DNA of 64,000 bases from Paenibacillus thalictri (GCF_004307995.1 NZ_SIRE01000031.1:1-64000), one strand, 5' to 3'. Shown: positions 1-8,091, counted from the stretch's first letter. The notes: generated from the letters alone by a model not told the origin. Program-made: numbers and translations.

Positions 1-45
1 TTCAAGCTGCTCACTGCTTACGTCAATACCGACAAAGAGTTTCAA
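1..45 (-). CDS. IS110-family transposase, N-terminal fragment cut by window edge
   Basis: The reverse complement of the first 45 bases reads (TTG start) M-K-L-F-V-G-I-D-V-S-S-E-Q-L-E. This is the typical opening of IS110-family DEDD transposases, in which the first catalytic Asp sits in a V-G-I-D-V-S motif. A strong ribosome binding site, AAGGAGG, lies 8 bases before the TTG (plus-strand positions about 54-60), which fixes the start. Only 15 codons are inside the window; the rest lies to the left, so completeness cannot be judged. IS110 recombinases move DNA guided by a bridge RNA encoded in the element, and the leader beside this start fits that arrangement. The call rests on a short motif plus a structured leader. 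Confidence 0.62.
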   Translation of the reverse strand, partial: MKLFVGIDVSSEQLE

Positions 46-290
46 GTGGAAATCCTCCTTTCTATTAGGGATTCAGGGAAATGGACTTTTCGGGATGCCC
101 CCAGCGCGCTCGCCGATCAGTCACCCTCGCCTATGAGAACTCACTTCGGTCCATGAGCTGCCCCGAAGTTGCTATCTTCGGGCATGGGTTGCCGGAGGGA
201 ACAGCCAGCGGGTAAGAAGTGCCGCACGAGTGCCAGGGAAACAGACTTTAAGAGTAGTCGAACTACAGGAGGAAAAAGAGTTTCCCCGAA
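46..290 (-). ncRNA. Candidate IS110 bridge RNA / left-end leader
   Basis: About 245 bases directly upstream of the IS110-type start contain no gene but are rich in potential structure. Clearest is a hairpin at 151-187: outer arms CCATG and CATGG enclose a GC-rich inner stem (GCCCCGAAG against CTTCGGGC) with a 7-base loop. Other elements are a small GC-rich hairpin near 220-235 and a repeated AGGGAA..CAG motif (about 196-203 and 235-244). In IS110-group elements the non-coding end upstream of the recombinase gene encodes the bridge RNA, whose loops pair with target and donor DNA. Position, length and hairpin content fit; the outer boundary of the element and the loop guides are not determined. 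The 290 limit is approximate. Confidence 0.4.
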
Positions 291-402
291 TGAACCCTAA
301 GATTCATTGTCTGGAAGCATTACGAAAAGTCCAGTCCCTTTTAAGAATCTTCATTTATTTTTCATTTTTCAAAGATCAAATTGGAAATTTTGAAGGTGGC
401 CG

Positions 403-422
403 CCAGTACCCTAGGGTACTGG
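403..422. promoter_or_regulatory. Perfect 20-bp palindrome upstream of lipoprotein gene
   Basis: CCAGTACCCTAGGGTACTGG is identical to its own reverse complement and lies about 50 bases before the lipoprotein start. Its even, spacer-free symmetry and position suggest a dimeric repressor site. The TACCC/GGGTA core is reminiscent of GC-rich operators of CsoR-type metal sensors, but that resemblance is only an inference. Confidence 0.45.
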
Positions 423-473
423 AAATTGGCTCAACAACAATCTTTAAGAAATACTATACGAGGAGCTTCAGTC

Positions 474-1610
474 ATGAAAAGCATTAACAAAACAACGGCT
501 CTTTTGGCGATTGCCGCCTTATTCGGCGGATGTTCGGCTCAGTCTCCCCATAACGCCGCTTCCCCGGCGCCCTCCGAGGCGGTGAAGGATCAAGCTCATA
601 CCGCGCAAATTCAGCTGGATGAGCAGAATTTTACGCTGAAGCAGTGGAAAGTGGACGGCTCTCACATCACGACCGTGAAAGGCACGCTTTTACTGGACAA
701 TCAGCCTGTCACCAACGGCATTCTGCATGCCTCCAGCATCAAACGGGATATCGTTACCGGCGAGGACGGCGCTTTTGCTTTGACAGTCGACCAGAGTTTG
801 CTGGCTGATACACAAGTGAAAGTAAAATCGCTCGATCAAGCTACTTTTTCCGGCAAACCGCTAACAAGCGAGATGACAAAAGATTTACTGGCTGCCGAAA
901 CAAGAATCAACGTAAACTATCCGATTCAGGTCAAGCAGGTGGAGAACTCACCTGAGGACCCCGCTAAAGTAAAGGTGCACGGACAAGTGCTATCAGGCAG
1001 CAAAGATGATGTCATCTCTTTTTTTCAGGTGGATAAGTATCGGATCGGCGGGGTTGTGAAAGATGCGGATGGCAAACCGGTGCAAAACGCGGTCGTGTGG
1101 TTCGATCGAGATGAAGGCGAAGGTTTCGGAAAATCGACGCCAACGGATGAGAATGGCACCTATTCGATTTACTACATGCCTGAAGATGAAGAAACGAATC
1201 TGTCGGTCACCCTCGGTACGACAAGATATACGCTGCCGGAGGGCAAAGTGTTTGTCATGCCCGAGAAGACAAGCGTACAAATTGACATTACTTTGCCGAG
1301 ACAAGGCACCATTATCGAAGATAAACCTCCGACGCTGGTCAGCGTAACGTCGCCCGGCGCTATTTATACCGGCGTGCTTGTTGGACTAAACGTTCCCAAA
1401 GACGTAGAATACACCGTTACGATTCCCGACAAGCAAGGAAATTTCGTAGTAACGCTCCCCAAACAAGTGTGGGAGCAGCAAAAACCCGCTTTTTTTGAAA
1501 CAAAAATTTCCAAGTTCGTAGATAACATCAAACTAACCTGGGGAGATACGCTGCCGCCAAATTTCATTGAACCAAGCGATAACGACCCTAAGCTTACTAC
1601 GACGTTATAG
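474..1610 (+). CDS. Secreted lipoprotein with carboxypeptidase-regulatory-like repeats
   Basis: A 378-residue putative lipoprotein. The start was set at the ATG at 474 because AGGAG lies 8 bases upstream and the following residues form a lipoprotein signal (MKSIN, hydrophobic ALLAIAALFGG, then Cys at residue 19 in a G-G-C lipobox). The longer reading frame upstream lacks a ribosome binding site and would bury the signal. After an Ala/Pro/Ser-rich linker come beta-rich segments. Two resemble carboxypeptidase-regulatory (transthyretin-like) modules, starting near V-H-G-Q-V-L-S and G-G-V-V-K-D-A-D-G-K-P-V, the latter followed by N-A-V-V-W-F. The protein is probably anchored on the outer face of the membrane as a binding or structural protein. 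No catalytic motif is seen. Monocistronic, ending at a shared terminator. Confidence 0.8.
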   Translation: MKSINKTTALLAIAALFGGCSAQSPHNAASPAPSEAVKDQAHTAQIQLDEQNFTLKQWKVDGSHITTVKGTLLLDNQPVTNGILHASSIKRDIVTGEDGAFALTVDQSLLADTQVKVKSLDQATFSGKPLTSEMTKDLLAAETRINVNYPIQVKQVENSPEDPAKVKVHGQVLSGSKDDVISFFQVDKYRIGGVVKDADGKPVQNAVVWFDRDEGEGFGKSTPTDENGTYSIYYMPEDEETNLSVTLGTTRYTLPEGKVFVMPEKTSVQIDITLPRQGTIIEDKPPTLVSVTSPGAIYTGVLVGLNVPKDVEYTVTIPDKQGNFVVTLPKQVWEQQKPAFFETKISKFVDNIKLTWGDTLPPNFIEPSDNDPKLTTTL

Positions 1611-1634
1611 GCATCCACGACGGACCTTGAGAAA

Positions 1635-1699
1635 AAGACGAGTAAACACCGGAGGCATCTTCCGTTTTCACAAAAGTCCGCCGGGTTTTACTCGTCTTG
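1635..1699. terminator. Bidirectional terminator between convergent genes
   Basis: A long inverted repeat with arms AAGACGAGTAAA..CCGG and CCGG..TTTACTCGTCTT, flanked by an A-run on the left and a T-rich stretch on the right. It sits between the lipoprotein gene (plus) and trxA (minus) and can serve both. Confidence 0.8.
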
Positions 1700-1734
1700 T
1701 TTATTTTCCACTATGTGTTTCATACAGAACTGAA

Positions 1735-2052
1735 TTATTGAAGGTGCTTTTGCACGATGGCTTCAAGCTCCGCCAACGGACGAACGCCAACATAATTGCC
1801 CATGTCCACTCCATCTTTAAACACTTTTAATGTAGGAATGCTCATTATGCCGAATTGGCCGGCTGTTTCCGGATTGTCGTCGACATTCACCTTCGCGATC
1901 GTTACCGCGCCTTGCAGTTTCTGATCCAACTCCTCCAAGATAGGGGCGATCATTTTGCAAGGACCACACCATGGGGCCCAGAAGTCAACCAGTACAATAC
2001 CCTCCTGAATCGTTTCTTGAAATTTGGCATCCGATACATTCACAATAGCCAT
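1735..2052 (-). CDS. trxA: Thioredoxin
   Basis: A 105-residue thioredoxin, the normal full length for the family. The active-site W-C-G-P-C-K is at residues 28-33, preceded by the conserved V-D-F-W-A-P, and the cis-proline loop S-I-P-T-L is present about 40 residues later. It acts in the cytoplasm as a general protein disulfide reductase, reduced by thioredoxin reductase (not in this window). The ATG at 2052 has a ribosome binding site (GGAGAGG) within the short 13-base gap after the upstream gene, so both are probably one transcript. A second thioredoxin gene would be expected elsewhere in such a genome, so this may be an accessory, stress-related copy. Confidence 0.95.
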   Translation of the reverse strand: MAIVNVSDAKFQETIQEGIVLVDFWAPWCGPCKMIAPILEELDQKLQGAVTIAKVNVDDNPETAGQFGIMSIPTLKVFKDGVDMGNYVGVRPLAELEAIVQKHLQ

Positions 2053-2065
2053 GTTAACCCTCTCC

Positions 2066-2461
2066 TTATTTTATATTTTCGGTTCCATTAAGCCGCGTTC
2101 TGTTATATACCATGCTGCGCTTTGCTCCGCCGCGGCCGGCCTCTTTGGCGGCAGCTTCGGTGAATTGGCCCTGCAGCTGTTCAAACCACGCTTTGTCATA
2201 TGTGAGCAGCGCCAGTTCGATCAAACTGCGCAGTTCTTCAGAAGTTGAAGGCACATAATCAGGCAGCTTTCTCGCTTTCAGCCTTCTTGTTTCGATCACG
2301 GTGTTGACAGTTTCCGCATGGTCGCTTTGCGTAACCATTACCTTTATCATGCCGTGCGGATCCACCGATTCGACGTATCCGATAAATCTTTCATCCAGGG
2401 GGGATGTGCCGCTGACCCAATCGCCTTCTTGAATAATGCCATGCTCGCTCACTGCAGCCAT
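2066..2461 (-). CDS. Small protein with possible IDEAL-type C-terminal segment
   Basis: A 131-residue soluble protein encoded immediately upstream of trxA. The N-terminal part (residues 10-50) is beta-rich, with G-D-W-V-S-G-T and R-F-I-G-Y-V-E-S-V-D, suggesting a small barrel. The middle (about 75-97: S-E-E-L-R-S-L-I-E-L-A-L followed by D-K-A-W-F-E-Q-L) resembles the short helical IDEAL motif seen in small Bacillales proteins such as YpiB. The extreme C-terminus is basic. Function is unknown. The start at 2461 is supported by GAGGTG about 7 bases upstream. Co-transcription with thioredoxin suggests a redox or stress context, but nothing in the protein shows this. The IDEAL assignment is tentative. 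Confidence 0.6.
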   Translation of the reverse strand: MAAVSEHGIIQEGDWVSGTSPLDERFIGYVESVDPHGMIKVMVTQSDHAETVNTVIETRRLKARKLPDYVPSTSEELRSLIELALLTYDKAWFEQLQGQFTEAAAKEAGRGGAKRSMVYNRTRLNGTENIK

Positions 2462-2540
2462 ACCTGTTCACCTCTTTATTAGAATGTTATATATCAAAGG
2501 CATCTATCACCATTTAGGTAACAGTTAACCTATGGTTTCT

Positions 2541-2565
2541 AACTGTCGTCATTCAAGTGACAGTT
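2541..2565. promoter_or_regulatory. Inverted repeat upstream of the trxA transcription unit
   Basis: Arms AACTGTC and GACAGTT (7 bp, perfect) separated by 11 bases, about 80-105 bases before the start of the 2066-2461 gene. A TAACAGTTAA motif lies just to the left. The sequence echoes the TGTAACAGTTA of the Rrf2 operator at 3075-3095, so this could be a further site for that regulator. Confidence 0.35.
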
Positions 2566-2611
2566 TAATGAAAGAAACTTGCTCAATGCTCCTTAATGCC
2601 TCAAGAAACAT

Positions 2612-3040
2612 TTACTTCTGCTGTTCGGCCGCCAATACGCGCTCAAGCACCTTACTTATCGTCATGCATTGTAAATAAGAAAGCAAATGCTGCTCGGCCT
2701 CGCAAAAAATATGGTCCATCACCTCAGCCATGTTACAAGCGATCTTGCAATCTTCCTCCACATTGCCGGAACACCACGAAGGCTTAATCGAACCAATGGA
2801 AGTGGCCCGGTATATTTCGTCAAGCGATGCTTGCTCAGGGCTGCACTTCAAGTAAAATCCGCCGCCGACCCCTTCCTTCGTTGCAATGTAGCCATGTTTC
2901 CTTAAGATGCTTAACACCTTGCGGACTCGCGACGGATGGGTATTCACGTTATGGGCAATCATATCACTTGTAGCCATTCGGTCAGGTTTGGAAGCGAGAT
3001 ACACCAGGCTGTGCACCGCAATCGTAAATTCGCTGTTCAC
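2612..3040 (-). CDS. Rrf2-family transcriptional regulator
   Basis: A 142-residue Rrf2-type winged-helix repressor. The N-terminal HTH (residues 1-65) includes A-V-H-S-L-V-Y-L-A and the wing E-G-V-G-G-G-F-Y-L, which are hallmark positions of the family. A cluster of cysteines follows (C-X7-C-X3-C, about residues 90-102), with two more Cys further on. IscR/NsrR members use three cysteines to hold an Fe-S cluster, but the spacing here differs, so it may instead sense thiol or redox stress. The start is a GTG with AAGGAGG 9 bases upstream. A near-perfect 21-bp palindrome overlapping its promoter suggests autoregulation and control of the divergent oxidoreductase gene. Confidence 0.88.
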   Translation of the reverse strand: MNSEFTIAVHSLVYLASKPDRMATSDMIAHNVNTHPSRVRKVLSILRKHGYIATKEGVGGGFYLKCSPEQASLDEIYRATSIGSIKPSWCSGNVEEDCKIACNMAEVMDHIFCEAEQHLLSYLQCMTISKVLERVLAAEQQK

Positions 3041-3073
3041 CTCGCTGACCTCCTTCGACTTAAGCTTACTGTC

Positions 3074-3095
3074 ATTATAATTGTAACAGTTATAA
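3074..3095 (-). promoter_or_regulatory. Rrf2 operator overlapping the regulator's -10 box
   Basis: Half sites TTATAA..TGT and ACA..TTATAA form a 21-bp near-palindrome at 3075-3095 with only three non-pairing positions including the centre. On the minus strand TATAAT (3079-3074) is a consensus -10 with TTGCTT 16 bases upstream, so the operator lies inside the promoter of the Rrf2 gene. The divergent gene at 3200 has its own TATAAT at 3152-3157. Confidence 0.65.
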
Positions 3096-3199
3096 AAAGC
3101 AATAGCCTTTTCCTACATACTTACAAAAAATCGGGTACTTGCAAATTACTATATAATATCGAATAATAATTCTATGTATATCAAAATAGGAGTGTGAAC

Positions 3200-4213
3200 A
3201 TGATGCGTGAAATCCCTATATCCGTTCTCGACCTTGCGCCGATCGTTGCAGACGGCACCGCCGCAGATTCATTCCGAAATTCGCTGGATCTTGCGCGGCA
3301 TGCCGAGCAATGGGGCTATCAGCGATATTGGCTTGCCGAACACCACAGCATGCCCGGCATCGCCAGCTCGGCCACCTCGCTGGTGATCGGCTATATTGCT
3401 GCCGGTACGCAAAAAATTCGCGTCGGTTCCGGAGGCATTATGCTGCCGAATCATGCTCCTCTTGTCATCGCCGAACAGTTCGGCACACTCGAAACGATGT
3501 TTCCCGGCCGTATCGATCTGGGACTAGGGCGGGCTCCCGGCTCCGATCAATTAACAGCCCGCGCTTTAAGACGCGGTTTAGCCAGCGGCGGCCAGGATTT
3601 CCCTGAGCTGCTTAGCGAGCTCCAGGCTTATTTCGATCCAGCCCGCGAATCCGACTATCGTCCGCTCGGTGTGAGCGCCGTACCCGGGGAAGGGCTTCAC
3701 ATCCCGATCTGGCTGCTTGGCTCCAGCGGTTTCAGCGCCGAGCTGGCCGGGAAGCTGGGGCTGCCGTTTGCGTTCGCCAGCCATTTTGCTCCCGATTATT
3801 TGCTCCCTGCATTGGAGTTGTACCGCCGCAACTTCCAGCCGTCGGATGTGCTCGACAAGCCCCATGCGATGGTCGGCATCAACATCATCGCCGCCGACAC
3901 CGATGAAGAAGCCCGCAGACTGGCTACCAGCCAGCAGCAGCAATTTCTGAACATCATCCGCGGCCGCCGGGGACAGCTGCGCCCTCCTGTCGACAGCATG
4001 GAACCGTTGTGGGCTCCGCACGAGAAAGAGTACGTGCTGAAACAGCTCAGTTATTCCATTGCCGGCAGCAAGCAAACGATACGCGAGAAGCTGCCCTACA
4101 TCCTTGAGCAAACCGGCGCCGACGAAATCATCGTTGCCGCTCAGGTTTACGATCACAACGCCCGGCTTCGCTCGTATCAGCTTGTATCCGAAGCGGTGCA
4201 ATCCGCAAATTAA
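3200..4213 (+). CDS. LLM-class flavin-dependent oxidoreductase (bacterial luciferase-like)
   Basis: A luciferase-like monooxygenase of about 337 residues, usual for the single-component group related to YwcH. Family features are the early S-V-L-D-L-A-P-I, Y-W-L-A-E-H-H-S-M-P (flavin-site region), R-V-G-S-G-G-I-M-L-P-N-H-A-P, and E-T-M-F-P-G-R-I-D-L-G-L-G-R-A-P-G. The enzyme probably uses FMNH2 and oxygen on an unknown small molecule in the cytoplasm. AGGAG at 3188-3192 selects ATG 3200 (or 3203) rather than the in-frame GTG at 3194. It diverges from the Rrf2 gene and shares its operator region, so repression by that regulator is a reasonable inference. Confidence 0.88.
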   Translation: MMREIPISVLDLAPIVADGTAADSFRNSLDLARHAEQWGYQRYWLAEHHSMPGIASSATSLVIGYIAAGTQKIRVGSGGIMLPNHAPLVIAEQFGTLETMFPGRIDLGLGRAPGSDQLTARALRRGLASGGQDFPELLSELQAYFDPARESDYRPLGVSAVPGEGLHIPIWLLGSSGFSAELAGKLGLPFAFASHFAPDYLLPALELYRRNFQPSDVLDKPHAMVGINIIAADTDEEARRLATSQQQQFLNIIRGRRGQLRPPVDSMEPLWAPHEKEYVLKQLSYSIAGSKQTIREKLPYILEQTGADEIIVAAQVYDHNARLRSYQLVSEAVQSAN

Positions 4214-4261
4214 GCAATTGTACTCACCCGCCGCGGCATCATTATTTATACCGATGAAAAG

Positions 4262-4298
4262 AAGGCAGGAAATCGAGTGATCTACTCGGTCCTGCCTT
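4262..4298. terminator. Hairpin terminator overlapping the 3' end of the gerKC-like gene
   Basis: Arms AAGGCAGGA and TCCTGCCTT enclose a second inner stem CGAGT/ACTCG. A T-rich stretch follows on the plus strand, serving the oxidoreductase gene. The hairpin covers the stop and last five codons of the convergent germination gene. Confidence 0.7.
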
Positions 4299-5436
4299 TA
4301 TATTTGCCGGTATGGATGAGGTGAACGGTTACGTCGATCTTGTTCAGGGAATCTTTGTTCAGCACAAAATCCTCAGGTTTTTCATGCAGCTCATGCCATT
4401 TGCGCGGATACTCCCGGTACAGCGTTTCATCTAAGAACAATACGTCGATTTGCTGCTCCAGCCCTTTATTGTATGTGTTCCTGATTTGGCCGCCGATCAC
4501 TTTCGCCGCTTTGTCCTCCAGCATTTTCTCCGGTATGTCCTTGACCAATTCTTCGACATATGCGTTGAAGCTTAGACCGATATCGTATTTTACCAGGCTG
4601 TCCTCCATGATCGGCTTGATTTTCACTTTGGGATTGATCAATACCATGGCGCCAACCGTACTTGGGCCATCGGGAATATTGATCGGGGAACGCGACATCT
4701 TTCGCTGCAGCCAACGTGCGCCCATCAAGTCTTTTTCGGACAGCCAGTTAACTTTATCATGAGTCAAGATGTATGCGCCGTCGATTTTCAGCATCGGCTT
4801 GACGCTGTTGTCTTCATGCCAGCTCCCCTTGTCGAGTGTGATGGAAGGGATCATGGCCGAGCGGGTCGGCTCATTCATTTTGGCAATGATTTTATATCCG
4901 TAGATAGGCTGGATAAACGAGCTTTGGGCGTACAGCCGGGCTGGCGAATACACCACTGTATCCAGAGGCGACAGATTAAACAGCGACTTTTCTACAAAAA
5001 TATCCTGCAGCCGCTCCTTCGTTCCATACAACAGGACATTGTAACGGATTTCCCGGTAACGGTTCAGCGCATCGTAAGCGCCTTTGACATAATCCTCATG
5101 GTTTAAAAACTCCTCGGTGCAGATGATCGCTTTGACATGCCCCCAAAATACGCGGATTTGCGATGTTTTATATATATTAAAAAACGATTCGATCAACGTA
5201 TCGCCTTCACCTTTGCCAATCCAATTGGGCACAACTTGGCCTACTTTCTCCGATTCGCCTTTAGCCACATTGGAAAAGTTCAGCACCTGGGCATAGGTCA
5301 CAAATTTGCCGTCCCGGTAATCGAGACCAATTGCGGTCACATAAGCCATGCTTTGAATATCCTTGGAATTCCAGCAGCCTGCCAGCAGCAAAGTCGAACC
5401 CAATAGACCAATCAGCCAAATTATTTTCATCATCAT
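4282..5436 (-). CDS. gerKC: Ger(x)C-family spore germination lipoprotein
   Basis: A 384-residue GerAC/GerKC-type protein. A lipoprotein signal with lipobox L-L-A-G-C-W (Cys at about residue 21) is followed by N-S-K-D-I-Q-S-M-A-Y-V-T-A-I-G-L-D-Y, the standard opening of the Ger(x)C family. It is the lipid-anchored C subunit of a nutrient germinant receptor in the spore inner membrane, acting with the A and B subunits encoded just upstream. Its ATG overlaps the stop of the A-subunit gene by ATGA, so translation is coupled. Length is near the family norm. The last codons lie within the terminator hairpin of the convergent gene. The symbol is given by family; the germinant cannot be inferred. Confidence 0.9.
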   Translation of the reverse strand: MMMKIIWLIGLLGSTLLLAGCWNSKDIQSMAYVTAIGLDYRDGKFVTYAQVLNFSNVAKGESEKVGQVVPNWIGKGEGDTLIESFFNIYKTSQIRVFWGHVKAIICTEEFLNHEDYVKGAYDALNRYREIRYNVLLYGTKERLQDIFVEKSLFNLSPLDTVVYSPARLYAQSSFIQPIYGYKIIAKMNEPTRSAMIPSITLDKGSWHEDNSVKPMLKIDGAYILTHDKVNWLSEKDLMGARWLQRKMSRSPINIPDGPSTVGAMVLINPKVKIKPIMEDSLVKYDIGLSFNAYVEELVKDIPEKMLEDKAAKVIGGQIRNTYNKGLEQQIDVLFLDETLYREYPRKWHELHEKPEDFVLNKDSLNKIDVTVHLIHTGKYKGRTE

Positions 5437-6911
5437 CCGTTATCTTCCCCCTGATGATCGGGATCCACCGGATGGATGGCTTTAGGTCTCGACTTCAAAA
5501 ACTCCCACGGAACCCGCAAATACGATTTGGCCATATCCGAGAATATCGGCGGAGAAATCGGTCCGAAATAAGGCACGCCAAACGAATGCAGTCTGGACAT
5601 ATAAAAAATAAGCAAAATAAACCCCAGAATCACCCCGTACATGCCCAGCACCGATGCAAGCAAAAACATAATGAACCGGGCAATGCTCACCGATGTGCTG
5701 AGTGTTTGATTGACTAAGGTGACCCCCATAACGGCCGTAATCGCTCCGATGACCACAACGGAAGGGGAAACGAGTCCCGCGCGAATCGCCGCGTCGCCGA
5801 TCACCAGACCGCCTACAACGGTTAACGTTTGCCCGATGGAGTTGGGAAGCCGCAACCCGGCTTCGCGGAAAATTTCCAGCAGCACCAACAACAGCAGCAT
5901 CTCAAGCTGGCTGGATAACGGCAGCCCCAAACGGGCCAGCGAAATCGTCGCCATTAAACGAAAGGGAAACTGATCCTGATGAAACGCCGAAATGGCAACC
6001 CAAAAACCGGGTAAAATAATCGCCGCCCAAAAGCTGAGAAACCGTACCATCCGGGCAAAAGAGATGTACATGAAGCCAAAATGGACATCTTCCGGCGATT
6101 TGAGCAGCAGCGATAATCCGGCGGGACCGATAAGCACAAACGGATTGCCATCGATGATCAAGACGAATCTCCCGGCCAGGAGGGAGCTTACCGCATAGTC
6201 GGGCCTGCCTGTAAAATCAAGCATTGGAAATAAGCTGTATTTGACATCGGCCAGCGCTTCCTCCAACTGGTTGGTCGTGTAAAGCCCATCGATATCGATC
6301 TTGCCCAGACGTTTGCGCACTTCCTTCACGATATCCGGAGCAATGATGTCGCGAATATACAACAAAGCGACCTTGGTCCTTGTTCTTCTGCCGATTACCG
6401 ACATTTCAGCCTGCAGCGAGTTGCTGCGCAACCGTTTGCGAATGAGGGCGATACTGGTTGAAATATCTTCGACAAAACCGTCCTTGGGGCCTTTAATCGA
6501 AATTTCCGTGCTCGACTCCTCGGGCTGTCTGCCTGGGCGATTACATATGTTCAGCTTCAAGAGCTGTAAGTTTTCAGCAAATAAGAGCAGCAGATCGCCC
6601 TGAAACACGGAATCGATAATATCCTGGCTTTCAGGTATACCGTGAAACTGAATAACAGGCAGCGAGCCGAATAATTTCCATTGGGCCGACGATTCAAAGC
6701 CCTTATCGACATACAATTGCTGCAATACCGGCATAATGTCTGTACCGATCTTCCCCGAATTGCACAAGCCTTCGGCATAAATCACATACACTTCCGAGGA
6801 GGACTCTTCTCCGAAGCGGTAAGATAAAATTTGCACATCCGAGCAGCCGGCAAACAACTCTTCGAGGTCCTGCCGGGTCCATGCCTGCAGCCGTTCACGG
6901 CGTTCCGTCAT
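5433..6911 (-). CDS. gerKA: GerA-family spore germination protein (A subunit)
   Basis: A 493-residue GerA/GerKA-type protein. The N-terminal half is soluble (R-R-T-R-T-K-V-A-L-L-Y-I-R-D-I-I and D-G-L-Y-T-T-N-Q-L-E-E). The C-terminal half has about five membrane segments from roughly residue 290, including the conserved P-G-F-W-V-A-I-S-A-F-H-Q and R-L-P-N-S-I-G-Q-T-L-T-V-V-G-G. ATG 6911 was chosen because it follows a GGAGAGG-type site and makes the ATGA overlap with the B-subunit gene; the 36 extra in-frame codons upstream lie inside that gene. It is the probable channel or scaffold component of a germinant receptor in the spore inner membrane. Confidence 0.92.
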   Translation of the reverse strand: MTERRERLQAWTRQDLEELFAGCSDVQILSYRFGEESSSEVYVIYAEGLCNSGKIGTDIMPVLQQLYVDKGFESSAQWKLFGSLPVIQFHGIPESQDIIDSVFQGDLLLLFAENLQLLKLNICNRPGRQPEESSTEISIKGPKDGFVEDISTSIALIRKRLRSNSLQAEMSVIGRRTRTKVALLYIRDIIAPDIVKEVRKRLGKIDIDGLYTTNQLEEALADVKYSLFPMLDFTGRPDYAVSSLLAGRFVLIIDGNPFVLIGPAGLSLLLKSPEDVHFGFMYISFARMVRFLSFWAAIILPGFWVAISAFHQDQFPFRLMATISLARLGLPLSSQLEMLLLLVLLEIFREAGLRLPNSIGQTLTVVGGLVIGDAAIRAGLVSPSVVVIGAITAVMGVTLVNQTLSTSVSIARFIMFLLASVLGMYGVILGFILLIFYMSRLHSFGVPYFGPISPPIFSDMAKSYLRVPWEFLKSRPKAIHPVDPDHQGEDNG

Positions 6912-8002
6912 GTCGCCCTCTCCTTTACCGGCTTGGTATACAAAGACATCACCGTCCAGATGACAGTCAGCGCCAAGGAAACCGCCAGGAAAACGGGAAT
7001 GTGCACATGATACATCCATAAATAATACGCGTTTTGACTAATCGGCAGCATTGGCAGCACAATGTAGCTGAGCATGACCAGAAACATAAACCGTTTTCTC
7101 CATTTGTCCGTGCGAAACGGCAAAATATCCGCCATAAGAAATATGGCGGCGCTAATACGGATGGTAGCTCCGGCGAGCCATTGATATACGGAGAAAAAAT
7201 CGACATGCTCCACATAATCGCCGATTTTTACCAGACGCCACTGCTCATACGGCGATGTCATCTGCTTGGCGGCTTCCTTCGGTCCAAATTCCGTGATGCC
7301 TCCCAGAATAGGTCCAAGCGTAATGCCCACAATAAACAAACCGAATAATACGATTTGCCACACCTTCACTTCCGATTTAATCCGGTGCTGCATGACAAGG
7401 ATCAGCGAGAGCTCCAGCAAGCTTCCTCCGGCAAAAATCATCCCGTTCATCACGGGCTTCCAGCCGTCCTCCAAAAACGGCTTGAGCAAGTAAAAATCTT
7501 TCTCCGATGCATTCGCAACCGATACAAAAATGCCGAGCATAATCACCAGCGGCAGCAGCATACCCGCACTGACGGCAATCGTGCGGATGCCGGCGCTGGC
7601 ACAGTACCAGCAAAATAGGACAATAGGCAAAATTAACGCCAGCTTTGGCGTTGCAGGCAAATAATTGGTAATCGTCCATACCGTTGTATGTATGACCGTC
7701 AAACCCCCGATGGAATACAGCTGCAAGCACAACGGGGCAATCAACAGCCATGAGACTAACGGACTCGAATGTTCCGCCATCCAAAACTGCAGCCTCTGGT
7801 AATTCATTTTTCGCATAATATAAACAAGCAGCACGCACCAAGGAATGTAGATGACTCCTGTGGCAAGAACGGTAATCCATGCATCTCTGCCCGATGCGTC
7901 AAGCAGCACGGCGTTAATGACGACATGACTGGTCAGACCATTCATCAAGGCGAAAATCATACACGCTTGCAAAAAGGAGATTTTTTCGTTGGAATGAATC
8001 AT
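6908..8002 (-). CDS. gerKB: GerKB-type germination permease (B subunit)
   Basis: A 364-residue integral membrane protein of the GerAB/GerKB (APC-like) family with about ten hydrophobic segments. It starts M-I-H-S-N-E-K-I-S-F-L-Q-A-C-M-I-F, typical of the family, from ATG 8002 with GGGAG upstream; 35 further in-frame codons to the left lack support. B subunits bind the germinant (amino acid or sugar) in the spore inner membrane. Gene order here is B-A-C, with four-base overlaps at both junctions, giving one tightly coupled operon. A GAATA/N17/ATAAAAT arrangement at about 8040-8070 on the minus strand resembles a forespore sigma-G promoter, but the match is weak. Confidence 0.92.
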   Translation of the reverse strand: MIHSNEKISFLQACMIFALMNGLTSHVVINAVLLDASGRDAWITVLATGVIYIPWCVLLVYIMRKMNYQRLQFWMAEHSSPLVSWLLIAPLCLQLYSIGGLTVIHTTVWTITNYLPATPKLALILPIVLFCWYCASAGIRTIAVSAGMLLPLVIMLGIFVSVANASEKDFYLLKPFLEDGWKPVMNGMIFAGGSLLELSLILVMQHRIKSEVKVWQIVLFGLFIVGITLGPILGGITEFGPKEAAKQMTSPYEQWRLVKIGDYVEHVDFFSVYQWLAGATIRISAAIFLMADILPFRTDKWRKRFMFLVMLSYIVLPMLPISQNAYYLWMYHVHIPVFLAVSLALTVIWTVMSLYTKPVKERAT

Positions 8003-8091
8003 ATCAGGCTCCCGTCGTTGAGTAAGAAGGAATCGTTGGTATTTTATCCCCAAAATGGTTAAGATATTCGCATATGGCTTAAGCGTCTGGG

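Noticed and set aside
230..487. 85-codon open frame upstream of the lipoprotein gene
   Set aside because: No ribosome binding site, overlaps the IS110 leader and the palindrome, and overlaps the better supported start at 474.
3578..4201. 207-codon frame opposite the LLM oxidoreductase
   Set aside because: Shadow of a GC-rich coding frame; the plus-strand gene has clear family motifs.
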